A DNA stretch of 64,000 nt, from the NCBI GenBank assembly GCA_021234155.1, contig JAJEKV010000386.1, forward strand, positions 181,931-245,930, read 5' to 3'. Positions within the stretch are counted from its first letter, which is position 1; every line of letters begins with the position of its first letter. The translations under genes were made by a program, and so were the position numbers. Shown in pieces: positions 1 to 11,407 of the stretch. The DNA is from Isoetes taiwanensis. Taxonomy: Eukaryota > Streptophyta > Lycopodiopsida > Isoetales > Isoetaceae. A model generated the notes under the pieces. That model had not been told where the DNA came from. It ran no database searches and worked only from the letters and a program-made list of their open reading frames with translations.

Positions 1-725
1 TTGCTCGCCAAGCAGCTCGGCGAATATTTGGGGCACGCTAAGGTTACTATAGCTAAGGGTACCCCAGGTGCGAGCCATATTCATGAGGGATGGAAAAAAG
101 GAAAGTTGGAGAGGAGGCGCTTGTAGGCGGTAGTGGCGAGGGTCGAACGCAGAGGCTAGGCGCTGAAGCTTCTTCCCCATCGGCTATGGCAGAGGGGCGA
201 GCGAGACGCTAAGCGAAAAGATAAAAGCAAAAAATAACCGTCACTTTTTTTTTTCCAAATTTTTTCAAAACTTTTTTTTTTTAATTTTTTTTATACGGCG
301 GGAATACGCATTTTTATACGCAAGTGCCGCTAGAAAAGTACGGCTTTTTTTTTCGAATTCTAAGACACTGAAAGTACAGGGGCGCCCATTTAGGTCTTGG
401 GCCCTGCTTCTGCCATTTTGATGCCGGATGTTAACGCCCCTAGAGTAATTGGACCGTGCCCGGCATGTTGGTGCAAAAATCTCGCCCATTTGAGCTACCT
501 TATGACGCCTGAAACACATGACCTCTTTACCCCACAACCTAACATATTTACCTTACTAGTTTATGCTCTCCTACTCAACTAATTTAATCCTCCCATAACT
601 AGGTCAACCCATATGCTAACTACAGAGTTGGGATAGTTTAACCTAAGACAAAGTCTTGCCAACTAATGAGTTAGACTATAGCCAGTGCAATGATTTGGTC
701 TACCAAAATCATGCTCTGATACCAC
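1..725 (-). mobile_element. Internal 5' region of LTR retroelement running off the left edge
   Basis: This stretch lies inside (3' of, on the minus strand) the LTR at 726-3107 and carries its primer binding site next to the LTR. No gag or pol reading frame is visible, so it is probably the untranslated leader; short ORFs here look like chance. Poly-T/poly-A tracts occur at 240-300 and 345-355. The rest of the element would lie beyond base 1. Confidence rests on the LTR/primer-site arrangement, not on coding homology. Confidence 0.6.
713..724 (-). other. Primer binding site, initiator-Met tRNA type
   Basis: On the minus strand the bases read TGGTATCAGAGC, the usual plant initiator-methionine primer site, starting one base after the LTR end (GGGAGCATCACA). 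This fixes the LTR end and the minus orientation of the element. Confidence 0.85.
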
Positions 726-3107
726 TGTGATGCTCCCAGAATCTATACGATGCTCTCATCATACAAATACGGGAATTCCCCTCCCATAGCGACTACATCA
801 CCATGATAGAGCCCTCCGTCATACTCGGACCACTGGGGATGGGCAAGTGTCCGGGCGAGGAACATGGAGGTGTCATTCGTTCCACGTCTTCTATGGGAAT
901 CCTATACAGTGGAAGCATACATACATGTTAGCATACATCAATCATGCTCAAATAAATATACCACCACGAAGGGTGGCCCATCCATCATCATCAACTAAAT
1001 GACAATACAAGCACAAAGTAACATAAGTAACCCACCATAACAAGGGCGCTACCTTGGGCTCAGACTCCATGGGGTCAACTGACAGTCAGGGCCTCAAGAT
1101 AACAGCAGACGGAAGTATAACATGGCGTTGGCTGGCATAGAATAATGGCTAGGGTAGTCCACTCCATCCGCCCATCCTGTGCACACTTTGCAGATAGGCT
1201 GAAACATGCTATGGCGTGATTGTAGCCCTCCGGAGATGCAATCCCAAGGAATCACCCTATGAGACTACTCCTGGTTACATCTCCACAGTTCGATGAAGCA
1301 GGTCAGAGAAGCGTCCCCTCTCGAATCACAACGGTTCCACGGGTGTGCTAGAGGGTACGTGCCACACCTGCAACACCCCCGTCCGTACCCGACTTACACC
1401 CCTAAATCTATGCAAAGTCCAGGACATCCATATAGGCACGTATCCGGTGTCAAACCCATACCCCGCCCACACGTAATGACCGACTATAAGCCTAGCACAC
1501 TGTAGGAGCCCCAGTAGCCACGTTCAATAAGGCTCCGCCCCCACTCCACCAATTGTGTCCGTTATTTGGTGCTGAACCACCTCATAGCATCCACAGCCAG
1601 GTGGGCTCTTGTGCACAGGCCACAATTATTGGGTTTTAAGGGTTCTAGCTAGAAACGTATCTAGTTCTAAGAAGCTTTTAGGTCTCTACCCTTCCCTTAA
1701 CCCCCAATACACAGAAGGAACAGAGAGAAAGAATATAAGCATAACCAAAGTATCCATCATCATCATAGTAACATATAAAAGAGAATTTAACCATTCCATC
1801 TACTCAAAGAAGTGTTAGCAGAAACCCTAGCTATCTAGAGACTAACCGGTTTCCTAGCTGGAGCCATTGTCGCAAAAGTCTCCATTCTTCAAGTCTGGTC
1901 ACAATAGTGGATGGCTCCTCCTTCCCTCACTCTTTCCCGATCGATTTTGGGGCAGAAATGGGAATAGGACCCTAAGGGTAGTTTCCCACTCGCAATTAGG
2001 TTAGGTTAACTTAACCAGTTGGTTATCTCTTAACTTAATGGAAAGTAGGTTGTGATTTCCCATTAAAGTCATTAAGTTAAGACTAACTTAAAGGATTGTG
2101 AAGATATGCATTCACACTATACCAACTATGGACCACTTAGGTTAAGCTCATGAAATCAACTTAACCTAACCTTTATAATAAGCTTGTGCTTCACACTAGT
2201 AGTTAAGAAGTTTTGTTAGGTTAGAGATAAATGTGTTCGTTTCTCACTTCAGTTAAGAGATACGGTTAAGCTAAATGGAGGATATGACTTGTTTTTGTCA
2301 AGTTACTATTTTTGTGAATTGTTTGACTACCTAGTAAAATCTAGTAAAGTGACTGACTCTCTAGTCAATGAGTTGACTTTTGGTTAACTTAGTTTCTCGC
2401 CAATCAATTGACTTGTAGTCAACTCTCTCCATTTTAATACTTTCTAGTCAAGTACTACGTGACCAATCAATCAATCATAAAATTCTTAAAATCCACCTCC
2501 TATTTTAATGTTTCTTATTCAATCTATCAAACTAATAAGACACTTGGTCAACTAGTTGGCATCCTTGTCAAAATTACGATTTAGGAGTCTAACCTAACTG
2601 GAAGCATTTCTCACTCGTAGTTAAGTTAGCTTAATGCTTAACCAAAAGGTTAGCAGTTAAGTGGACCTTGCTTAGGTCACTTAACTTTTGCACTAGTTGG
2701 TTAAATATTTTTAAATTTGTTTAAAAAAATAACTTAACTTTTTCTAGTGAGAAGGATGCTCCGTTAAGTTAATGAACGGGTAAAAATTAACTGGAATTAA
2801 CTTAATTGATATTAACTTAAGGGTCAGTGGGAAAGCAAGTTCCAGTTATTTGCCCTATTTAACTTAACTTAATGGCAAGTGGGAAATGACCCTAATTTCC
2901 CTGCCCAATTTGGCAAGTCCCACTTGGCCAATCGATTTGGGCCAAGTGGCACCTCCCTATTGGTTCACTAATATTTTTAGCATAGCTAATAAAATCCCTT
3001 TTAGGTTAACCCAAGTAATCCCCTATTGACCCTTAAGGGTCTAATTAGATACTGGTGATGTATCATAGTATGTATACGTATACCGTATAAATACATGGAA
3101 CATCACA
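726..3107 (-). mobile_element. 5' LTR of a Ty3/gypsy-like element, interrupted by a MITE
   Basis: On the minus strand the LTR starts TGTGATGTTCC (at 3107) and ends GGGAGCATCACA (at 726), giving near-perfect inverted ends. The start region matches the start of the chromovirus LTR at 33477 (a shared stretch of TATTTATACGGTATA followed by related sequence and an AT-rich block). The body around 1090-1745 aligns with 61.83-62.47 kb and with the reverse complement of 34.1-34.9 kb. Total length is 2382 bp, or about 1.46 kb without the nested MITE at 1976-2892. The partner LTR is outside the window, so no target duplication can be tested. Confidence 0.85.
1976..2892. mobile_element. Non-autonomous PIF/Harbinger-like MITE nested in LTR
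   Basis: The ends are inverted: left GGGTAGTTTCCCACTCGCAA, right (reverse complement) GGGTCATTTCCCACTTGCCA, both continuing into TTAAGTTA-type sequence. The element is flanked on both sides by TAA (1973-1975 and 2893-2895), the three-base duplication typical of PIF/Harbinger and Tourist MITEs. It is 917 bp, AT-rich, has no ORF, and is full of TTAACTTAA-like words plus several internal copies of the terminal TTTCTCACTC/GTGGGAAA motif. Family assignment is by TSD and TIR style only. Confidence 0.8.
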
Positions 3108-5383
3108 CAATGTGGTAACCCAATCAATATTACAATATGCATTAAAACTTTAATATGACTAGGATGTCAAGGTGACAGCTTAGCTTGCTAGTTGCTGGGC
3201 TTTACAATCCATCATGAGGTAGCTTTGATGGCCCTTAGGACATATGTGCAAGATTATACTTAAGGCAGATTAGTAGTTAAGGAAAATTAGAGACATGTTC
3301 TTTATATGTCACTGGGTTGATAAACAATGGAGACAATACTTTATGCATATGAGCAATTTGATCTCCCGTTAACATTCGGTTGTAGAAAGGTTGTTATGGT
3401 TAAAAATAAAGGAGTCCTTGATAGCTCTTCATATGTTGAAGAGTTTCCTTTAAAAAATGATAATTGGATTGTTAGAAAGGGCTGAAGTGCATTGTGGTGG
3501 TGCGATGTGTCTCAACATTGCAGAATGGTTATTGACATCCCCATTCCACTCAATGTAATGAAGGTGCCAAATAGCAGCTTCCCAAAGACTGCTTTTGTGG
3601 AGGAAAGACAAAAGGGTCTCATTCTGCCAATAGTGGGAGACTCGCTCCTGGTTGCAGTCGATTTCTTAATGTGGTAGAATAATGGTGTCCCCATGTGCAT
3701 TTAAGGTTTTGATGTGTAATGCACGTAAGTTTTTACATATGGTATTCCCATTTGTCATTCTTCTATGTATCTTAAAGGTTTTTCATGTAAGGGTCATGTG
3801 TATAAGATATATATCCATATAGAAGTTGGGTCTCGTTTTTGTCATTCCATGTTTTTTGGTCTTTTCTTTTTGATGGTTTTGCATGCTTCCATCTCTGTAG
3901 TTCATCGAATCCATCATATATGCTTGTTGGTCATGTTTTCATCTCGCAGCTTGCCGTTTTGAACAACCCACTCCTGATATGCCAGAATCTCATCCCAATT
4001 GGAGTTATCATATATATTACTCTCCTTTTAACAATAAGACATGTAGATTCTTCACCGCAAGAATTTGATCCCAAAGCTATATGGAAATTGATCAAATAAA
4101 CTAATCAGTAATCAATCACACTGGATAAATCTGAATGTCTATGGATTAATTAGCCATAAGTAAGCAAAGTAGTGATAGATGTATCTGAATCAATTTAGCT
4201 AATGCAAGTTTTTGACCATTGTTGGAATTTTCTTTTAGCCTTTTTCACCAAGTCAGAGCATTTAGATGAATTTTCGGAATTTGAAACTTCCCTTGGTGAA
4301 CGTGTTTATTTTGTTAAATCTGATATCAGTCATTTGTGAAGCATGCAAAAACAAGGAAAATGCATGTTGAAATTAGAATTATGTGTCATTTGGATATAAA
4401 GGAAATGTATGATGAGTGTTGCTTCTACAGGCTTTTGTTTTATTGACTAGATATTAAAAAAAAGAAAAAAATGTTTTTATGTTTAATGTTTAATCCTATG
4501 TAACAAGTGCAAGTTCGGTATCTATGCGCTTAATAATTGCTAGTCTAGGTTCTGAATGTTATAATATTGTCACATGGATATTGACCTTCATATCATAGGC
4601 ATTGCAAGACCAATATTAGAGCAATGTTGGTGTTTGTGTAAACAAGGGTATCCATATTATTTTGCGTTGTTTGTTACTAGCATTCTATTCTACTGCAACA
4701 TATGCATTTCTCTAAATTATGAAGTAAAATATGCTAAGATATATTCATTTGTAGAGCATTAGAATTTTCAAGGTTCAGAAGGATTAAGCAGTTGATAAAA
4801 TTGGATAAATTGAAATGAATTAAATTGTTTTTTGTCTTTGCCAATGCACAATCATCAAAGAGGTACTTAGCCTGTCCATCGTGCATTTTTGTGATTGAAG
4901 AAAGCTTGCATCTATGAATTGTGATGCTATTAAACACAACGGAATCATTTTAAAGAGAAATTGAGCGGAACGGACGATGTCGGACTTAACAAGGTAAAAC
5001 TGAGATAATTGAGATTTGGATTTGATATTACTCGGCTTGACAATACGTAAAAGCATCCTCTTTTAATAGGCACACATGGATTATATGGAGTTCCAAGGAA
5101 AGAGCAGAAATGAAGACTGCCCAAAAAGAATGTCACGGAAGAGAAAATACAAGTGTTGGATTAGAAAAAATACCTCCTGTTTTCATTACAACAGGAGCTG
5201 CAGATTGTATATGCAGAAGGTAGTTTTTTGAATCACAATGGCAAATCTAACAGCTCTGACTGATGAGTTGTTTGACTTGATTAAGCAGAGTGAATGAGCA
5301 AGAACCAGGTACTAGCAAGAAGGTTTGTTGGCATTTAATCCAAAGATGCAGAACATTGACAAAAAAACGTTACTTAAAGGAAT
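3108..5383. other. Intergenic region upstream of the PPR gene
   Basis: No convincing gene. It contains dispersed repeat A (3512-4490) and AT-rich sequence leading to the PPR gene. Just before the PPR start, 5377-5400 reads like a 3' splice acceptor (pyrimidine-poor, ending TTTATATGCAG/G), so a 5' untranslated exon upstream is possible but unproven. Confidence 0.5.
3512..4490 (+). repeat. Dispersed repeat A, complete copy
   Basis: The first part (3518-3820) recurs at 21798-22050 and the second part (3832-4490) recurs at 31433-32086, both in the same orientation and at high identity with small indels. It carries short ORFs (for example around 3526-3677) but the frame is not conserved between copies, so I do not call a protein. 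The nature of the repeat is unknown. Confidence 0.8.
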
Positions 5384-7576
5384 ATGCTGGTTTATATGCA
5401 GGCCCATAGTTCTTATGGCAGCCTCCTGCAGGCTTGCATCAAGGAAAAGAAAGTATCAAAAGGCAAATGGGTTCATTGTCATATTGCAAAAGGTGCTTCA
5501 GAGGTAGATACTTTTTTAAATAATATGTTGCTGAACATGTATGCCAAATGTGGATGTTTATCGACTGCCTGCCAAGTATTTTATAGCATGGCTAAAACAA
5601 ATGTTTTTACATGGACAACCATGATATCTGGATGCCTGGTGCATGAGGAATTTAGAGGAGCTTTTGACCTCTTTCAACAAATGCAATTCGAAGGCATTAG
5701 ACCAGATGAAGTCACATTTATATGCACACTTAATGCATGTGCTCAAATTGCATCACTTGCGATTTGCAGTTACGTTCATGCTCATGTTGCATCACAATGC
5801 ACAGCAAGTCTATTTCTTGGGAATACGCTTATTGACACCTATGCAAAATGTCTGAGCATGGAGGACGCAGAACATGTCTTCAATGCAATGTATGCAAGAG
5901 ATGTGGTCTCTTGGAATGCATTACTTACAGGGTACTCTCTGAATGGCAACCATGAAGAGGTCCTTAGGCGTTATAGTCAATTGAAACTGGAAGCTACAAA
6001 GCCAGATGTGGTTACCTTTGTCTGCGCTCTCACTGCATGTGGGGAAATAGCAGCACAAGTTAAAGGAAAATGGGTCCACTGTAATCTCTTACATTGTGGA
6101 TTTAAATCGGATGACTTTGTACTGTGTGCCCTTATTAGCATGTATTATAGATGTGGATGCATAGACTTTGCCCGCCGCCAGTTGTTTGACATAATCGATA
6201 CAAGAAGTGTTGTGTTATGGAATGTAATGATTGCAGGACATGCCTACCATAGAAATGAAAGAGAAGTAATCTACTTGTTCCAACAAATGCAGCAGCAGAA
6301 TATGAAACCAGATAAAGTAACTTTGCTTTCTGTCTTGGGTGTCTGTTCTAATCCAGGGCTGGGTAAAAAGTTGCATGCTTATATTGTGAAGGCTGTTAAT
6401 GACATGGATCCATTTGTTGCAAGTGCATTGGTAAATATGTATGCAGAATGTGGTAATATTGATGATGCTCGGCAAGTTTTTGACAGTGCTCGGGTCGGAG
6501 ATGTAGTCTTGTGGAGCTTAATGATTGCAGGGTACATGGAGCAAGGGAGCCATGAGGAAGGTCTTAAACTGTTTGATAAAATGCGAAAGCAGGGTTTGGA
6601 ACCAGATAAAATTACCCTAGTTAGTATTCTTAATGCATATGCCAATCTAGTAGCTGTTGAAGAAGGAAAATGGCTTCATCTTTATATTATAAAAGTTGGA
6701 CATGTATTGGATAATTTTCTTAACAGTGCTCTTATGGACATGTATAGCAAGTGCCATAACTTAGAGCATGCACGTCAAGTTTTCAAGACAATCTGTGGTA
6801 AGGATCTTGTTTGTTGGAATACAATGATTACATGCTATGTTCAGCATGGATATGGTCAAGATGCTCTGAAGCTGTATATGGAAATGCAGATGCAGGGGGT
6901 AAAGCCTGGAAAGGTAACATATCTGTGTGTTTTGAGTGCATGTGCTATTACAATAACTTTAAAACTTGGCAAGGAGATCCATTCTGAGCTTATGCGAAAA
7001 GGACATGGAGATGATGTCTTTTTAGGCAGTGCCCTCATTGATATGTATGTCAAATGTGGAAGCATTGTTGCTGGTCGTCAAATTTTTGATAAAATATTAA
7101 TAAGAGACTTGGCTGTATGGAATGCTATAATTGGTGGGTATGCACAGCAAGGGGATGGTCTTGAAGCAATCAGACTCTTCAAACAAATGGTGCAGGAAGG
7201 TGTGAAACCTAATCAAGCCACATTCAATGGTGTTCTTTATGCGTGTAGCCACAGGGGCTTAGTGGGTTATGGCTGCCATCATTTTGTTTCGATGCACTCT
7301 ATATATGGAGTGACTGCAGTGGAGGATCATTATGCTTGTCTAGTTAACGTTTTTGGTAGGGCTGGTCTTATAGATGTTGCAGAGGACCTTTTGCACACAT
7401 TTCCATTGTTACTAATGAAAACTGAGGCATGGATGTCATTGCTTAGTGCATGTCGAATCTATAACATTATCAAGCAAGCAGAGAATGTTGTTTCCCATCT
7501 TTGTAACTTGGATCAAGCAGGAGCTGCAGCATTTGTGATTTTGGCAAATATCTATGCTATGAATGAAAAGGAATAA
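5384..7576 (+). CDS. PLS-class pentatricopeptide repeat (PPR) protein, E motif truncated
   Basis: A 730-aa intronless ORF made of consecutive PPR triplets: each about 100-aa unit shows the pattern LINMYAKCG-like, ARQVFD-like, WN.MI.GY, LF..MQ..G..PD..T and L.AC, from about residue 8 to 620. A C-terminal E-like region follows (AWMSLLSACRIYN, then VILANIYAM) but stops at residue 730 inside the E motif; no E+ or DYW domain is present, and no DYW remnant is visible downstream. Family knowledge: such proteins bind specific organellar transcripts and act in RNA editing or processing in chloroplasts or mitochondria; E-only members need a DYW partner for editing. The start is the first in-frame Met; it gives no clear transit peptide, so targeting sequence may lie in an upstream exon or be missing. 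The third array unit has an extra residue (ARRQLF for ARQVF). Likely functional or recently truncated. Confidence 0.9.
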   Translation: MLVYMQAHSSYGSLLQACIKEKKVSKGKWVHCHIAKGASEVDTFLNNMLLNMYAKCGCLSTACQVFYSMAKTNVFTWTTMISGCLVHEEFRGAFDLFQQMQFEGIRPDEVTFICTLNACAQIASLAICSYVHAHVASQCTASLFLGNTLIDTYAKCLSMEDAEHVFNAMYARDVVSWNALLTGYSLNGNHEEVLRRYSQLKLEATKPDVVTFVCALTACGEIAAQVKGKWVHCNLLHCGFKSDDFVLCALISMYYRCGCIDFARRQLFDIIDTRSVVLWNVMIAGHAYHRNEREVIYLFQQMQQQNMKPDKVTLLSVLGVCSNPGLGKKLHAYIVKAVNDMDPFVASALVNMYAECGNIDDARQVFDSARVGDVVLWSLMIAGYMEQGSHEEGLKLFDKMRKQGLEPDKITLVSILNAYANLVAVEEGKWLHLYIIKVGHVLDNFLNSALMDMYSKCHNLEHARQVFKTICGKDLVCWNTMITCYVQHGYGQDALKLYMEMQMQGVKPGKVTYLCVLSACAITITLKLGKEIHSELMRKGHGDDVFLGSALIDMYVKCGSIVAGRQIFDKILIRDLAVWNAIIGGYAQQGDGLEAIRLFKQMVQEGVKPNQATFNGVLYACSHRGLVGYGCHHFVSMHSIYGVTAVEDHYACLVNVFGRAGLIDVAEDLLHTFPLLLMKTEAWMSLLSACRIYNIIKQAENVVSHLCNLDQAGAAAFVILANIYAMNEKE

Positions 7577-8275
7577 TGCATTTATTCAAACCAGGCTTCC
7601 CATGTATTAGCAAGTTCTCCCCTTGATAGAGAATTTTAAACTATTCCTTATGTAACAGGAATTTAAATGACTTGGCTAACATGACCTAAATGTAGGCCTA
7701 TATTTTTAAATCAAAGCTTGATAATGAACGCCATGAGCCTGTTCATTTTGTGGGCTTCAATTATGAGAAGAAAAGTTAGTTTCTTCGTGTAGTAATTAGA
7801 CTAAGGGCTATGTCTTCATAATGAGGACAGCTTGTATATAGCTCTGTGCATGCCTATTACAATTCCAGGATCATGTTACACTTGCTGGGGTTTTGCTGCA
7901 AGCTTAATGTCGTTTTATTCGGAAGATAATTCACACTGAACTCCACAACATGACATTTTCATCAACACTTTATGGAGCATCTAAGTCATTCTTGGAACAT
8001 AAAGGCTGCACTCTGGATTTATATGTAAAGATTTTGTCGGTATGAGGTTCTACTCAGAAACTAAGTTTGAAGTAAATGCGCGAAATTTTAGTCATGCTCG
8101 ATCCCCTTAGTCATGAAAGTTTGAAGTAAATGCATGAAAGTTTAGTCATGCTCGATCCCCTTAAATAGGGAAATGTTAATTATTGCTTCGGATGAATAAA
8201 AATGAACAAAAATAACTATAATCATGTAGTGTTCATATTATCATCACTCTTTGACCTGGTTATTTGTAATGGGTT
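7577..8275. other. 3' flank of PPR gene with short tandem duplication
   Basis: No gene seen. About 8066-8163 holds two copies of a ~50-bp unit (GTTTGAAGTAAATGC followed by TAGTCATGCTCGATCCCCTT) in direct tandem. Confidence 0.6.
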
Positions 8276-8525
8276 GGCACCCTGGGGGTGCACTCAATAA
8301 AAACCGTAGAAAACAGTTTTTTTGCGGCCAAAACCGTACCCATATATGGGAGGGGGTATTTTTCTTGTTGAATTTCGTATATATATAAGAGAAATATGGT
8401 AGGGGTATATGAAATATGAGGTATATTTTCTTAGAAAATTTCCATATAAGGGATAATTTCTCTTAACCTTATGCACACACATGCCATATAGACTTTACAT
8501 TAGGTGCACCCCCGGGGGTTGGCAC
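8276..8525. mobile_element. Small inverted-repeat element (MITE-like)
   Basis: A 250-bp AT-rich core is bounded by GGCACCCTGGGGGTGCAC on the left and GTGCACCCCCGGGGGTTGGC on the right, each itself nearly palindromic and inverted relative to the other. The core has no ORF. Short size and inverted GC-rich ends suggest a MITE or foldback element; no clear target duplication was found. Confidence 0.5.
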
Positions 8526-10030
8526 AATGGCCATCTTCCAACCGCTGCACTTGTAGACATGAGAACCAAGGGGGCGGCTCCAGTGTGATGGATTACCTGC
8601 TGGTCGAGGAACAGGACCCATTTTTCCATTGGAACAGAGCACTTTCGGGGATAGGAAAGTGGACCTGACTCGACCCACTGCTCGAGGCATATACATTGGC
8701 ATAGGCTCCTGCATCCATTTGCCAACACCCCTGTGTGTCCCGGTTATTGCCCTACCAGGTCCGGATGCTTGAGCATGATCCGGGGGACTAATCCGAACTC
8801 CCCACACTTCAACAAAGAATCGCTCACCGACTCCACCGCTTCTCGACAATGCCGAAAAGATGCTTTGGGAGAGGCCACTCCCAGAAAACCTCGGGCGCTG
8901 CCACCTTCCCCTGCAACAGATGGTTCGATGATGAGTGTTTGAGCTCAAACGAACTCCCAAGAAGTCAACCTCCGCCCACTGACCAGGCCATCACCACCTC
9001 CTTCCTCAAGAAGAAGAAAATACCTTGCGAAAGCACTAGCAAGCGATGTTCGATCTCCCGGATGCAAGATCCCAAGACATTCGGAGAAAGGTGTTGAGCA
9101 AGGTTTGCATAACCCACGGGGAACATCACCCTCAAGCAATGGGTACAAAGATTTGCAACGCCTTTTATGACCCGTGATTTCGAGTTGCATGCAGAGAAGC
9201 AGAGATAAGACCATGTCCATTTTCTGTCGAATTGATCCATCCCAAAAAAACAAAGAATGTGTCTTTGGCGTTATGGAAGGAGCCTCTATCTAACTGCTGT
9301 GAAAGATGAGAGTGACTTCTTCAGTAATGATCCACATAAATTTGTTGTTAACATTTTTCTTGATCGTGATCTTAACCTACAACTCAAATCGTGGCATTGC
9401 AACACATCTACCATTATCTTCCAAGCCTCCCTTGAAGAACACGGGGTCATCGAAACCAGAAAGCAAACTTTGTTTGAGTAAGATTCTTTCAAAAGAAAGC
9501 GGCTCTGTTTCTCCAGCTCCAACTGAAAACATCAGCGCCTTTTTTCCCTCCGACAGTATACCACGCACCGAGCCCAATAAACAAAGGAAAAACGGCCGAG
9601 GAATAAAAAATGGCTAAGTATATGTCCAGAGCGTTCAAATCCTTGTCAAGTTGTTGCCGCAGAGTATTCACTGGAAATATCGCAGGAGGAGGATCAAAAG
9701 GTGGTAAAGAGTCGCTACCATAAGCTCACATTAAACTTCCACACTTTGTTTTACGCCCATGGCTACACCTCTGCCTCCTTACGGCACTCGCGGAAAAACC
9801 ACTAACACCTTCATTGAAGAACTTCGGCTACAAACCAAAAGATTTAGGGTTTTGCAGATCACAAATACCTTTGCCAGAGTTTCTACGGACCCCAAATAGC
9901 TCTGTCGGCTAGGCAGATCAGAGCATGTGCTGAGTTTGTGTCGTTTCGCTGCTCTGACAATGGCGGTGCAAGGCGCCATAGCAAGCAAGAACTTCAGCAT
10001 CATGGAAAGAGCAGTGCGCCCCTCAAATCT
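8526..10030. other. GC-richer gene-like region, unassigned
   Basis: Base composition is richer in GC than its flanks and several overlapping ORFs exist on the minus strand (8469-8960 of 163 aa, 8945-9253, 9779-10003) and plus strand (9306-9617; a 46-codon ORF at 9759-9899). None matches a family I recognise, and no splice model joins them convincingly. It could be a captured gene fragment or a real multi-exon gene. It ends at a poly-T tract at 10030-10049. Confidence 0.3.
9306..9617 (+). CDS. Possible small secreted peptide precursor (hypothetical)
   Basis: A 103-aa ORF with a hydrophobic N-terminal segment (about residues 8-25, INLLLTFFLIVILTY) preceded by few charges, followed by a Ser/Pro/Lys-rich hydrophilic tail ending in Arg/Lys/Gly-rich sequence. 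This layout is what plant secreted peptide precursors look like, but the C-terminus matches none of the CLE, IDA, PIP, CEP, RGF or PSY motifs I know. A second small ORF starts at 9610, overlapping its end. It may equally be a chance ORF in an AT-rich stretch; function unknown. Confidence 0.25.
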   Translation: MRVTSSVMIHINLLLTFFLIVILTYNSNRGIATHLPLSSKPPLKNTGSSKPESKLCLSKILSKESGSVSPAPTENISAFFPSDSIPRTEPNKQRKNGRGIKNG

Positions 10031-10337
10031 GTTTTTTTTTTTTTTTTTCTCATATTTTTTAAAGCTCTATTTTTTCCTTAGAAAGGTACGTGTCAGTTTT
10101 AAAAGAAAGCATCAATGAAGAATATCCCAATAGCATATTTGTAGGAGAATTACATATGTTAGATTAGATAAATAGTAACGTTTATGAGAGAGCGACATGG
10201 CAAGGAAACTTGTCAAAGAAGCAAAATTTAAGATCATTGCAAGTAGGACTGCAGATGGGGAGGCCCTTAATAGGCATGCTCAAGTAGGACGACATGGGTA
10301 ATCCTATGTAGCATCTCACTAACTTGTACTATTTGAA

Positions 10338-10825
10338 TTGTAAGTTTGTAGATGACTTCTCAGAAGACGTACCAACTTGGGTGATTAGCTGCTAGGACTT
10401 GATTGGACGATAGTAACGTTCTCGAACTTGATTTGACAATGTACCAACTTGAGTAAACAACTTCTAAGACTTGATTGGATGATAGAAGAAAATTCAAGCA
10501 AGATGTGCATAGCAAGTGCCAGTGCTTGAAATCATTAATGAATAGGAACGATAACCATGGTAAATTTGATCAACTTAAATTATTATAAATGCCATGTGGA
10601 TAAAAGGTAGTGAATAGGGAATGATAGAGATATAATTGAGATTGCAAAAAAATACAAATTTGACAAGTGGCATGATATCAGTGGAAAAAAAGCAGCTGGA
10701 TAAAACCACACAACAAGTAGTTGGGAAGGAAGTATACGTGGCGAGGAAAGATTGGTGAAAATCTGGAGAAAGGCACATGGTTTTTATGCGGGGCCATGTG
10801 GAGAAGATTTCAGAGGTTGGGGACC
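10338..10825 (+). repeat. Dispersed repeat B, copy 1
   Basis: About 0.5 kb that recurs at 19412-19945 in the same orientation. Shared landmarks: GTAAACAACTTCTA(A/G)GACTTG, GAATAGGAA.GAT, AAATTTGATCAACTTAAATT, GTGGCGAGGAAAGATTGGTG. The copies differ by internal gain of ~60-bp subunits in copy 2. No intact ORF is shared. The two copies flank the MULE and the bL33 gene. Confidence 0.75.
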
Positions 10826-11389
10826 ATCCATTTCAATAGGATTTTGGCATTAGTTGATAAGATTCTTTCTACTGTATACAATGAGCACAAGACTAGTTTA
10901 AAAGCAGAGATTAGTGTGAATGACTTGCAGATGCTACATTTCGTAAAGAGAGGCAAGCACTTTGGCAAAAACTAAATACAACATTTTCAAATGCAATCTC
11001 AATACTTCACCAAAAGAAAATCAATTAAGTTTTAGACCTAATATTTTTTTTTAGAAGGGAATCTTGAAATGGAACCACTGCAATGGTCCCGTTTAATTCG
11101 CACCTTCTTGTAATTATTAAAATTGACAAACTATTAAATAGAAGATTCTGAGCAAGAAAGATCAATAAGCTAACTAATAATCTATGTTTGGGTATATTAT
11201 GGGAGATGTTTTTTGGGTGGAAAAAAAAAATTCAAAAAACATGAGCAAGTTCATGGAAAACATATCAACCATTGAGTATGCAACTCCCATAAGACATCCA
11301 AACAAAGATTTGAAGTTTTTTTTTTGTCAATGGGCTTGGCGGCTTTTTTTTTTAATTGGACTTGGTTTTCGATGGTTCTAAGTACTCCC
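10826..11389. other. AT-rich spacer before the MULE
   Basis: No gene, RNA or repeat identified; contains several homopolymer runs. Confidence 0.5.
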
Positions 11390-11407
11390 TATTTGGGTTG
11401 GCCTCCC

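Noticed and set aside
3526-3677. Short ORF in repeat A as a conserved protein
   Set aside because: The frame differs between the copies at 3.5 and 21.8 kb, and the copy at 21.8 kb has a deletion that breaks it.
5325-5507. Alternative upstream start for the PPR gene
   Set aside because: The 61-aa ORF is in another frame and runs across the PPR start; it carries no PPR motif.
8469-8960. 163-aa minus-strand ORF as a gene
   Set aside because: It crosses into the inverted-repeat element at 8276-8525, has no recognisable domain and overlaps competing frames.
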